Source of the DNA: Streptomyces sp. NBC_01549
Lineage (GTDB): Bacteria > Actinomycetota > Actinomycetes > Streptomycetales > Streptomycetaceae
Direction of reading: 5' to 3'
NCBI RefSeq assembly: GCF_026339955.1
Contig: NZ_JAPEPW010000004.1
Location: 186,001 to 250,000 of the forward strand
DNA length: 64,000 nt
The notes below the pieces were generated by a model. It did no database searches and was not told the DNA's origin. It saw only the letters and a program-made list of their open reading frames with translations. Shown here piece by piece: positions 7,226 to 15,536 of this stretch (position 1 is the stretch's first letter; each line of letters begins with the position of its first letter). Position numbers and translations under genes: made by a program.

Positions 7226-9502
7226 ATGAAGTTCACCGACGGATACTGGCTCCTGCGGGAAGGCGTCACGGCGGCCTATCCGGCTGAAGTCCTCGATGCC
7301 GTCCCCGGTCCGGGATCGCTCACGGTCTACGCCCCCACCCAGCACATCCAGCGCCGCGGCGACCTCCTCAAGGGCCCGGTCGTCACCATCGACGCCACCG
7401 CCCCGATGCCCGGCGTGATCGGCGTACGGATCACCCACTTCGCAGGCGAGGTCGACACCGGCCCGCACTTCGCCCTCACCCACGAACCCCATGACGCCGT
7501 CGTGTCCGTCGACGAGAAGGAAGCCACCCTCACCTCCGGCGAGTTGAGCGTGCGCTTCAGCCTCGACGACAACTGGCGCATGGCGTTCCAGGCCGACGGC
7601 CGCACCCTCACCAGCAGCGACATCAAGGCCATGGCCCTGATGGAGACGGGCGAGGGACGGCACTACGTGCGCGAGCAGCTGCGGCTGAACGTCGGCACAT
7701 CCGTGTACGGGCTCGGCGAGCGCTTCGGACCGCTGGTCAAGAACGGCCAGACCGTCGACATCTGGAACGCCGACGGCGGCACCAGCAGCGAACAGGCCTA
7801 CAAGAACATCCCCTTCTACCTCACCGACGCCGGCTACGGGGTCTTCGTCGACGATCCGGGCAAGGTCTCCTTCGAGGTCGCTTCGGAGCAGGTCTCACGC
7901 GTCCAGTTCAGCGCCGAGCGCCAGCAGCTGCAGTACTACGTCATCCACGGGCCCACCCCCAAGGAGATCCTCAGCAAGTACACCGCCCTGACCGGCCGGC
8001 CGGCGCTGCCGCCCGCCTGGTCCTTCGGACTGTGGCTGACCACCTCCTTCACCACCTCCTACGACGAGCAGACCGTCACCGGATTCGTCGACGGCATGGC
8101 CGAGCGCGACCTCCCGCTCTCAGCCTTCCACTTCGACTGCTTCTGGATGCGCGAGTTCAACTGGTGCGACTTCGAGTGGGACCCGAGGGTCTTCCCCGAC
8201 CCGGAGGGGATGCTGCGCCGCCTCAAGGACCGCGGCCTGCACATCTGTGTGTGGATCAACCCGTACATCGCCCAGCGCTCCCCGCTGTTCGCCGAGGGCA
8301 AGGCCGCCGGATACCTGCTCAAGCGCCCTGACGGCAGTGTGTGGCAGTGGGACCTGTGGCAGCCCGGCATGGCCTTGGTCGACTTCACCAACTCGGACGC
8401 CTGCGCCTGGTACGCCTCCAAGCTCGAGGCCCTGCTCGAGATGGGCGTCGACTGCTTCAAGACCGACTTCGGCGAGCGCGTCCCCACCGACGTCGCGTAC
8501 TTCGACGGCTCCGACCCGGAGCGCATGCACAACTACTACACGCAGCTGTACAACCAGACCGTCTTCGACGTCCTGCGCAAGCACCGCGGCGAGGGCGAGG
8601 CCGTGCTCTTCGCCCGCTCGGCCACCGCCGGCGGCCAGCAGTTCCCGGTGCACTGGGGCGGCGACTGCGAATCCACCTGGGAGTCCATGGCGGAGTCTCT
8701 GCGCGGCGGCCTATCCCTGGGTCTTTCCGGATTCGGTTACTGGAGCCACGACATCGGCGGCTTCGAGGGACGCCCGGACGCCGGCCTGTTCAAGCGCTGG
8801 GTCGCCTTCGGCATGCTCTCCTCGCACAGCCGCCTGCACGGTTCGTCCTCGTACCGCGTGCCGTGGCTCTTCGACGAGGAGGCGGTGGACGTACTGCGCA
8901 CGTTCACCGAACTCAAGCTGAGCCTCATGCCCTACCTGTACGGGGCCGCGTACGAGGCGCACACCCAGGGCTTCCCCATGATGCGCGCCATGGTCCTGGA
9001 GTTCCCGGACGACCCGGCCTGCGCACCGCTGGAGCGCCAGTACATGCTCGGCACGGACCTGCTGGTGGCGCCGGTCTTCTCGGAGACCGGCGAGGTCTCC
9101 TACTACGTGCCCGAGGGCACCTGGACCCACTTCGTCACCGGCCGCACGGTCACCGGGCCCCGTTGGGTGCGCGAGAGCCACGACTACTTCGGCGTCCCAC
9201 TGCTGGCACGTCCCGGCGCCGCGATCCCGGTCGGAGCGGTCCATGACCGCCCGGACTACACCTGGGCAAACGACGTGACCATCCGCGTCTTCCAGCCCGC
9301 CGACGGCTCCCGGAGCACAGTGCGTGTGCCCCGCGAGGACGGCAGCGCCGCGGTGGAGATCACCATCGTCCGCGAGGGCGGCACACTGAGGGCCGAGACC
9401 TCCGACGCCTCCCTGCCCTGGAGCGTCGAGGTCGCGGGCGGTCCCGCGGCCCGGGCCGAAGCGGGCACCTCCGTCCTTACCCTGGAGCTGTCCGAGTCCT
9501 GA
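7226..9502 (+). CDS. yicI: Alpha-xylosidase, GH31 family (YicI type)
   Basis: This 758-residue cytoplasmic enzyme is full length for the YicI group of glycoside hydrolase family 31, retaining enzymes that release alpha-xylose from isoprimeverose and xyloglucan oligosaccharides. The active-site motifs match YicI closely. DCFKTDFGERVPTDV carries the nucleophile Asp414, FPVHWGGDCESTWESMAESL carries the acid/base Asp480, and FHFDCFWMREFNWCDFEWDP lines the substrate pocket. No signal peptide is present, so substrates must be imported, consistent with the upstream transporter. The start ATG at 7226 gives MKFTDGYWLLREG, the usual N-terminus. An alpha-glucosidase activity is less likely, because the KTDFGE motif is specific to the xylosidase branch. 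Confidence 0.9.
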   Translation: MKFTDGYWLLREGVTAAYPAEVLDAVPGPGSLTVYAPTQHIQRRGDLLKGPVVTIDATAPMPGVIGVRITHFAGEVDTGPHFALTHEPHDAVVSVDEKEATLTSGELSVRFSLDDNWRMAFQADGRTLTSSDIKAMALMETGEGRHYVREQLRLNVGTSVYGLGERFGPLVKNGQTVDIWNADGGTSSEQAYKNIPFYLTDAGYGVFVDDPGKVSFEVASEQVSRVQFSAERQQLQYYVIHGPTPKEILSKYTALTGRPALPPAWSFGLWLTTSFTTSYDEQTVTGFVDGMAERDLPLSAFHFDCFWMREFNWCDFEWDPRVFPDPEGMLRRLKDRGLHICVWINPYIAQRSPLFAEGKAAGYLLKRPDGSVWQWDLWQPGMALVDFTNSDACAWYASKLEALLEMGVDCFKTDFGERVPTDVAYFDGSDPERMHNYYTQLYNQTVFDVLRKHRGEGEAVLFARSATAGGQQFPVHWGGDCESTWESMAESLRGGLSLGLSGFGYWSHDIGGFEGRPDAGLFKRWVAFGMLSSHSRLHGSSSYRVPWLFDEEAVDVLRTFTELKLSLMPYLYGAAYEAHTQGFPMMRAMVLEFPDDPACAPLERQYMLGTDLLVAPVFSETGEVSYYVPEGTWTHFVTGRTVTGPRWVRESHDYFGVPLLARPGAAIPVGAVHDRPDYTWANDVTIRVFQPADGSRSTVRVPREDGSAAVEITIVREGGTLRAETSDASLPWSVEVAGGPAARAEAGTSVLTLELSES

Positions 9503-9544
9503 CGGCCACAGCTGCCCGACACACCCCATCGACAAGGGAGTTGC

Positions 9545-10555
9545 ATGGTCAAGATCACTGACGTGGCGCGGCACTCCAACGTGTCCCCGAGCACCGTCAG
9601 CTACGCGCTCAGCGGGAAGCGGCCGATCTCCCCGGAGACCCGGCAGCGCATCGAGGAGAGCATCCGCGTCCTGGGCTACCGGCCGCACGCCGGGGCCCGG
9701 TCCCTGGCCAGCAACCGGTCCCGGGTGCTCGCCCTCGTGCTGCCCCTGCGCAAGGGCGTCCACGTCCCCGTGGTCATGCAGTTCGCCACGTCGGTGCTCA
9801 CCGCGGCCAGGGAACACGACCACGACGTGCTCCTCCTCACCCAGGGCGAGGGCGAGGAGGGCATCGTCCGCGTCGCCGAGAGCGCGATGGCCGACGGGTT
9901 CATCATCATGGACGTGGAGGTCGAGGACCGTAGGCTTCCCTTGCTGCGGACCCTCGACCGGCCGTCCGTGCTCATCGGCTTCCCGGCCGACCCGACCGGG
10001 CTGACCTGCATCGACCTGGACTTCCAGGGCGCCGGCGAGGCCTGCGTGGACTACCTCGCCGCACTCGGGCACCGCAGCGTCGCCCTGATCGGGTCGCCGC
10101 CCGAGGTGTACGTGCGCGGTACCGGGTTCGCCCGCCGCGTCGCCGCGGGCTTCACGCACGCCGCCGACCGGCTCGGGGTGCGCTCCTCCGTGCACCCCTG
10201 CTCCGAGACGCCGGCCGCGGCCCGTGCGATGGCCGAGCTGCTGGTCCGCGAGGATCCGTCGCTCACCGCGGTCGTCGTCCACAACGAACCGGTCACTCAG
10301 CAGCTCATCGCGTCCTTCACCGCCATGGGCCTGCGCGTTCCGCAGGACCTGTCGGTCATCGCGATCTGCCCGGACGAGACGGCCGAGCAGGCACCCGTGC
10401 CCATTACCTCGGTGTCCATCCCCTCGGGCGAGATCGGCACCCTGGCGGTCGACCTGCTCATGGCCAAGCTCGTCGGCCAGGACGCCCCGGAGACGACCGT
10501 GCTGCCCGCCCGTCTCACCCCGCGCTCCACCACCGCGCCGCCGCAGTCGCGCTGA
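9545..10555 (+). CDS. LacI-family transcriptional regulator
   Basis: This 336-residue regulator has an N-terminal LacI helix-turn-helix (ITDVARHSNVSPSTVSYALS, residues about 4-23), a hinge (RSLASNRSRV) and a periplasmic-binding-protein-like effector domain. It lies 42 bp after the alpha-xylosidase gene, with AAGGGAG ahead of ATG at 9545. It is the likely local repressor acting at the palindrome 3966-3979. The inducer would be a sugar from the imported substrate, for example xylose or isoprimeverose. Control of the operon and autoregulation are inferred from gene order. Confidence 0.9.
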   Translation: MVKITDVARHSNVSPSTVSYALSGKRPISPETRQRIEESIRVLGYRPHAGARSLASNRSRVLALVLPLRKGVHVPVVMQFATSVLTAAREHDHDVLLLTQGEGEEGIVRVAESAMADGFIIMDVEVEDRRLPLLRTLDRPSVLIGFPADPTGLTCIDLDFQGAGEACVDYLAALGHRSVALIGSPPEVYVRGTGFARRVAAGFTHAADRLGVRSSVHPCSETPAAARAMAELLVREDPSLTAVVVHNEPVTQQLIASFTAMGLRVPQDLSVIAICPDETAEQAPVPITSVSIPSGEIGTLAVDLLMAKLVGQDAPETTVLPARLTPRSTTAPPQSR

Positions 10556-10633
10556 TCCCGGCGCCGAACCGGCCCACACCGCGGGGACGGGCGTCAGTAC
10601 GGCAAACGGTGACTGATCCGATTGCCGGGCAGC

Positions 10634-10793
10634 TCAGGGACTGTGTCCGCATCGGGTGCAGTCGCCGGTGCGGGCTGGGTGCTGCCGTCTTCGGCGCCAG
10701 TGTGACCAGTGCAGGATGTGGTCGGCTGGTGCCGGGCGGCGGCTGGTGCGGCGGGTGATCAGGCGTCTGATCTCGGTGGGACTCAATGAGCAC
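10634..10793 (-). pseudogene. C-terminal scrap of a transposase (IS701/IS4-like)
   Basis: The minus strand reads SLSPTEIRRLITRRTS, then HILHWSHWRRRRQHPARTGD, which matches the C-terminal tail found in Streptomyces IS701-like DDE transposases (E-I-R-R-L segment, then W-S-x-W-R-R). Only about 50 residues remain. Nothing upstream resembles the rest of the enzyme. It marks an old IS insertion after the xyloside operon. Family assignment rests on this tail only. Confidence 0.45.
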
Positions 10794-10996
10794 TGTGCAT
10801 CGTGAAGTTGCAGGTCGCGGGTCTGGTGTGAGGGGTGGGCGGGATACTCACGCTGGTCGTCGGCCGGTATCCACGGTGAAGATCGTCTGGCGTGTCGGCC
10901 GGAGGCGTTGTCGGGTTCTGCTGCGCCGACCGCCGTGCCGCTCTTACGATCCGTCACCGGTCAGTACGCCGGGAAAGCACGGGGGTGGGCGTGGGT

Positions 10997-11452
10997 ATGC
11001 AGGAGCTGGAGCGGATCACGGCTCGCCGGAATGAACTGGACGTGCTCGCTGAGCAGTTAGCCAAGCAGCTTCAGGAGGTCCGGGCCGAACGGGAGGAGCT
11101 GGTGATCGCCGAGCGGGTCCTGAACCGGCTGGCTGAGCAGGACCGGGCCGCGGCGCAGGCCACCGCGGCTGTCGCCCCGACTCCCGCCCGGGTGGCGGGG
11201 CGGGCGGTCCTGCTGATCCCGCACCGCAGCGAAACTCCCGACGAGGCCGCCCTGCCTGGTGACTACCGCAGGATCCTGGCGATCGCGCGGGCTGCCGACG
11301 GCCCGGTCCAGGTCAGGGATGTCGGCGAGGAACTGGGCCTTCAGGTGACAGTGCGCGGCAAGCTGGAACCGCTGCGCGCGAAGCTGACCAAGCTCGCCGA
11401 CCGTGGCTGGCTGCACAAACGAGGCGACGGGCGGTTCACCGCACGCCCGTAG
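10997..11452 (+). CDS. Coiled-coil / winged-helix protein associated with IS transposases
   Basis: This 151-residue protein has an N-terminal coiled coil (RRNELDVLAEQLAKQLQEVR, AEREELVIAERVLNRLAEQD) and a C-terminal winged-helix-like part (YRRILAIARAADGPVQVRDV, then KLEPLRAKLTKLADRGWLHK). It is clearly related in layout and motifs to the protein at 62271-62672, which is coupled to an IS5-family transposase. Here too an IS5-like transposase fragment follows, 60 bp downstream. The role is unknown; DNA binding or assistance to transposition is plausible. Start could also be GTG at 10985. Confidence 0.65.
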   Translation: MQELERITARRNELDVLAEQLAKQLQEVRAEREELVIAERVLNRLAEQDRAAAQATAAVAPTPARVAGRAVLLIPHRSETPDEAALPGDYRRILAIARAADGPVQVRDVGEELGLQVTVRGKLEPLRAKLTKLADRGWLHKRGDGRFTARP

Positions 11453-11515
11453 CCACGCCGGAACGGACGCCGACGGGGCGTAACTGGCGGACCCCCGGCG
11501 GCAGTTGAGTTTGGT

Positions 11516-11785
11516 GTGAAGAAAAACAACCATGCCGAGGGCCCTGACAGCCTTGTCTACACCGCTCGCCTGCCGCTGTCGAGTGCCACCCTGAACTGGC
11601 TCGCCGACCTGGTACGCGGCCACCTGAAGAAGATCGGCTCGCGGTGGCAGGCCCTGCCCGCGGGGAAGATCGCCGCCATCGTGCTGGCGGTGCTGCGCTG
11701 TGACCAGCGGCCGGGCGACCTGGCCGGCGGCAACGGGATACACCGCACCACCGTGACACGGTGGGTGGGCAACGGGCGCGCCGAG
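11516..11785 (+). pseudogene. N-terminal fragment of an IS5-like transposase
   Basis: The frame reads SLVYTARLPLSSATLNWLAD, then RWQALPAGKIAAIVLAVLRC and IHRTTVTRWV, the helix-turn-helix start of an IS5-type transposase. About 85 residues remain and the catalytic domain is missing. The same frame runs straight into the YibE/F-like gene (MAGTGHGSDHG), so the deletion that removed the transposase created a chimeric open frame. The coiled-coil protein just upstream was probably its partner. Confidence 0.55.
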
Positions 11786-13149
11786 ATGGCTGGCACCGGG
11801 CATGGCTCCGACCACGGCCCCGGAGCGGGCGCCGACGGCAACGGACACGCGCACAGCCACAGCCACGGGCCTGCCGCCCCCGTCTCGCGGCATCTGCGCA
11901 AGCTCATCGCGGCGATCCTGATCCCCTTCACCGCCGCCGTCGTGGTGGGGCTCGTCGTGCTCTGGCCCGGCGGCGCCCCGTCCCACGCGCGCACCGGCGT
12001 CGGCTTCGACCGCCAGACGCAGCAGGCCACGGTCACCAAGGTCGTCGAAGTGAGCTGCAAGTCGGTGAACGCCTCCGGCGACACCCGACCGGCGACACCT
12101 CCACCGCCGAGGGCACCTCGGCGCAGCAGGAGGCGAACGGCACCTGCCACAAGGCCACGATCCGGGTCGACACGGGCAAGGACACGGGCCGTACGTTCAA
12201 CGAGATCGTGCAGCCCGCCCAGTCGCGGCAGCTGCACCAGGGCGCGAAGGTCGTGGCCGCCTACGAGCCCTCCGCGCCCAAGGATCTGCAGTACTCGGTC
12301 GCCGACGTGAACCGCCGATTCCCGATGGGTCTACTGGCCGACATCTTCGCGCTCGCCGTCGTGGTACTGGGCCGGCTGCGCGGCGTGATGGCGCTGGCCG
12401 CCCTGGCCATCAGCTTCATGGTGCTGAACTTCTTCATCCTGCCGGCAATCCTGCAGGGCTCGAATCCGCTGCTCGTGGCGGTGATCGGGTCGAGCGCCAT
12501 CTTGCTCATCGCGCTCTACATGTGCCACGGCCTGTCGGCCCGCACGTCGGTGGCGGTGCTCGGCACGCTGGTCTCGCTGCTGCTGATCGGCATCCTGGGC
12601 TCGCAGTTCATCGGCTGGGCCGCCCTCACCGGCAATACGGACGACAGCACCGGCCTGATCCACGGCCTGTATCCGTCGATCGACATGAGCGGACTGCTGC
12701 TCGCCGGCGTCATCATCGGCTCCCTCGGCGTGCTCGACGACGTCACGGTCACGCAGACGTCAGCCGTCTGGGAGCTGCACGAGGCCAACCCGACGATGGG
12801 TTGGCGCGGGCTGTACCGCGCCGGCATCCGCATCGGCCGCGACCACATCGCCTCCGTCGTCAACACCCTCGTCCTCGCCTACGCGGGTGCCGCGCTGCCG
12901 CTGCTGCTCTTCTCCATCGCCCAGAGCGGGGTCGGCACGGTCGCCAACAGCGAGCTGGTCGCCGAGGAGATCGTGCGCACGCTGGTCGGATCGATCGGCC
13001 TGGTCGCCTCGGTGCCGGTCACCACGGCCCTTGCGGCTCTGGTGGTCTCGGCGGACCGGCCCGGTCCGCAGACCGAATCAGCGACTCCGGCCGCGGTGGC
13101 GGCCGGCGGAGCGGCTGCGGGCCGGGGCGGACGTCGGCGGAAGCGTTGA
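11786..13149 (+). pseudogene. YibE/F-like multi-spanning membrane protein, frameshifted
   Basis: The N-terminal part (His-rich HAHSHSHG, then a helix LIAAILIPFTAAVVVGLVVL) is in one frame. From about 12087 the coding sense continues in another frame as GDTSTAEGTSAQQEANGTC and then seven or so membrane helices with the YibE/F signature (LLADIFALAVVVLGRLRGVM, GSLGVLDDVTVTQTSAVWEL). The run at 12084-12086 has three C where four would restore the frame, so a one-base deletion explains the break. The family function is unknown, possibly transport. The native N-terminus may have been longer before fusion with the upstream IS fragment. A sequencing error cannot be excluded. Confidence 0.75.
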
Positions 13150-13782
13150 GAGCGATCTCTTCAAGGTGCGCCCGGGCCGCCTAATCCATCGCCTGGTCCG
13201 CCTCGGCATGGAAAAGCGGCACTCGTCCTGGAGACGGACAACCCGGACAGCGTCCTCCCCTGGTCATCAGCCACGCGCACCCGGACCACTGGCCGGTCAG
13301 CTGCTGTCTTCGGGGCCGAGGCGGCGGTAGCGGCGCCCGGATGGCCATAGCGGGTCCCAGTACTGGGCCGGTTGTCGATCGTCACGGGGTCGCGGGCTCC
13401 TCGGTACCGGTCGACATGGAGGCGGCGGTGTCGAGGCCCCGGAAGGGTGAGTTCCGCAGCACGAGGAACGGGATGTCCAGGGCCGGGGAGATGAGCGTGG
13501 GGGTGGGGCGCGAGCAGCCCGCGAGGAGAACGAGCGCGCCGCCCGCCGCGGCGGCGTAGGGCTAGGCGGTGTGGCTGAGAGCGCTCGCAATGGCGGCGGT
13601 GTCGCCGGGGGCGGCCGCGGCCATCTCGTCGAGGGCGGAGCCGTCGCTCGAGCGCCGCGAAATCCGCTTCACCCGGGGCGCGTTAACCCATGATCGCGCC
13701 ACCGTTCCGTCATGGACATCTCAGGAACAACACATGAGTTGACCAGGAACGGCAAAGGGCAGTCACAGTTTCAACGATCTTC
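13150..13782. other. Gene-poor decayed interval
   Basis: No convincing intact gene is seen in these 630 bp. On the plus strand at about 13211-13300 two frames give GKAALVLETDNPDS and then LVISHAHPDHW. The latter resembles the metal-binding motif of metallo-beta-lactamase-fold proteins, so a broken hydrolase remnant is possible. On the minus strand a frame ending at 13297 reads QYWDPLWPSGRRYRRLGPED, which looks like a real C-terminus of unknown origin. I treat both as decayed scraps. Confidence 0.35.
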
Positions 13783-13812
13783 TTGTTGGCATGTTCCAGC
13801 CACTCATAGGTT
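13783..13812 (+). promoter_or_regulatory. Probable promoter of the S53 protease gene
   Basis: TTGTTG (13783-13788) and TAGGTT (13807-13812) are separated by 18 bp and stand about 90 bp before the protease start. They fit a housekeeping-type actinobacterial promoter. A short inverted element (gacgcgcatcacgcgtc) follows in the leader. Confidence 0.45.
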
Positions 13813-13901
13813 TTGCGCCATCATGACGCGCATCACGCGTCCCGGCCGTCCAGCGCACCCGCATGTCTCCCCTGGTTCACCCACCTCCCGGAGGAAGTAC
13901 G

Positions 13902-15122
13902 TTGCGCAGAACCGTTTCTCTCACCGCCGTGGCCTCCTTGGCCACGGCTGCTCTGGCCCTGGCCGCCCCCGCCGGCCAGGCGGCGCCCTCGACCTCACCG
14001 TCGTCGAACGGCGTCACCGTCGCCCACTCCTGTGCGACCCCGACGCAGAAGAACGTGATGGCGTGCAAGGCGCTGCACGTCACCGCGGGCACCCCCAAGT
14101 CCGCGCACGCCGAGAGCGACCTGACGGCAGCCGCCGCCCCGTCGGGCTACGGCCCCGCCTCGCTGCAGGCCGCGTACAACCTGCCTTCCTCCAGCGGCGG
14201 TTCGGGCCAGACCGTGGCCATCGTCGACGCGTACGACGACCCGAACGCCGAGGCCGACCTGGCCGTCTACCGCTCACAGTACGGCCTGTCCGCCTGCACC
14301 ACCGCCAACGGCTGCTTCAAGAAGGTCAACCAGACCGGCGGCACCAGTTATCCGCGCGGTGACTCCGGCTGGGCCGAGGAGATATCCCTCGACCTCGACA
14401 TGGTCAGCGCGGCCTGCCCGAACTGCAAGATCCTTCTGGTGGAGGCCAGTTCGGCGACCATGACGAACCTCGGCACGGCCGTGAACACCGCTGTCGGCCT
14501 GGGCGCCAAGTACGTCTCCAACAGCTACGGCGGCAGCGAGTCCTCCAGCGACTCGACCTACGACTCGTCGTACTTCAACCACCCCGGCGTCGCCATCACC
14601 GTCAGCTCCGGCGACAACGGCTACGGCGCCGAGTACCCGGCCGCGTCCAAGTACGTGACGGCCGTGGGCGGTACATCCCTGAAGACCTCGTCCACCACAC
14701 GCGGCTGGACCGACACGGTGTGGAGCGGGGCGGGCTCCGGCTGCTCCTCGTACGACGCCAAGCCCACCTGGCAGACCGACAGCGGCTGCGCCAAGCGGAC
14801 CGTCGCGGACGTCTCCGCGGTCGCCGACCCGAACACCGGCGTCGCGGTCTACGACAGCTACCGGCAGGCCACCGGCTGGATGGTCTTCGGCGGCACCAGC
14901 GCCTCGGCCCCGCTGATCGCGGCGACCTACGCGCTGGCGGGCGCCCCGTCCTCCGGCTCGTACCCGGCGTCGTTCCCCTACGCCCACACCTCGGCACTGT
15001 ACGACGTGACCAGCGGCTCGAACGGCAGCTGCTCCGGCTCGTACCTGTGCACCGGCACCACCGGCTACGACGGCCCGACCGGCCTCGGCGTCCCTAACGG
15101 CACGACGGCCTTCACGGGCTGA
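13902..15122 (+). CDS. Secreted S53-family (sedolisin) serine-carboxyl peptidase
   Basis: This 406-residue precursor has a signal peptide (RRTVSLTAVASLATAALALA, cleavage near GQA-APS), a short propeptide and a sedolisin catalytic domain. The catalytic Glu and Asp fall in GWAEEISLDLDMV (Glu160, Asp164), the oxyanion Asp238 in SSGDNGYG, and the nucleophile Ser333 in FGGTSASAP. The start is TTG at 13902 with GGAGGAA six bases upstream; a longer frame has no ribosome site. Cys pairs (ACTTANGCF, AACPNC) suggest disulfides. It would digest extracellular protein, best at acidic pH as known for the family. The C-terminal calcium site region is short but the frame ends normally. Confidence 0.9.
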   Translation: MRRTVSLTAVASLATAALALAAPAGQAAPSTSPSSNGVTVAHSCATPTQKNVMACKALHVTAGTPKSAHAESDLTAAAAPSGYGPASLQAAYNLPSSSGGSGQTVAIVDAYDDPNAEADLAVYRSQYGLSACTTANGCFKKVNQTGGTSYPRGDSGWAEEISLDLDMVSAACPNCKILLVEASSATMTNLGTAVNTAVGLGAKYVSNSYGGSESSSDSTYDSSYFNHPGVAITVSSGDNGYGAEYPAASKYVTAVGGTSLKTSSTTRGWTDTVWSGAGSGCSSYDAKPTWQTDSGCAKRTVADVSAVADPNTGVAVYDSYRQATGWMVFGGTSASAPLIAATYALAGAPSSGSYPASFPYAHTSALYDVTSGSNGSCSGSYLCTGTTGYDGPTGLGVPNGTTAFTG

Positions 15123-15132
15123 ACGGCTCTAT

Positions 15133-15536
15133 GAGGTAAGCCTGTTGGATGTAAGCACCGCGCGGAGGACGGCGGCCGCCTAGTTGCGGCACCCGTTGTC
15201 CTCCGCGACCGGGTCGGAGTCGGCGACAATGCCGGCTCCGGCCTGGACGTACACCGTGCCGCCCCGCAACAGCGCCGTACGGATGGCGGTGTCGGAGTCG
15301 CCGGCGAAGTCGAGACAGCTGGCGCAGCCGCTGTACAACCTCCGCCTGGACGGCTCGAGTTCGTCGATGATCTGCATCGCACGCGGCTTGGGCGCGCCGG
15401 AGAGCGTGCCGGCCGGGAAGCAGGCCGTGAGCGCACGTCGAAGGCGGTACGACCCGCCGCGACCCGGCCGGTCACGGTGGACACAATGTCCATCACGTGC
15501 GAGTAGCGCTCGATGGACATGAAGTGCAGGTGGTCC
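15133..15536 (-). pseudogene. C-terminal fragment of an anthranilate synthase-like chorismate enzyme
   Basis: The minus strand gives DHLHFMSIERYSHVMDIVST, then (after an indel near 15430) FPAGTLSGAPKPRAMQIIDE, and RGGTVYVQAGAGIVADSDPV. These are the C-terminal motifs of TrpE/PabB-type chorismate-utilising enzymes. An in-frame TAG at 15181-15183 stands where the family has Lys (CRNKAAAVLRA), and the lost tail continues in frame afterwards. The N-terminal two thirds are absent; the fragment directly abuts the phosphatase stop codon. It is a dead remnant. Confidence 0.75.
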
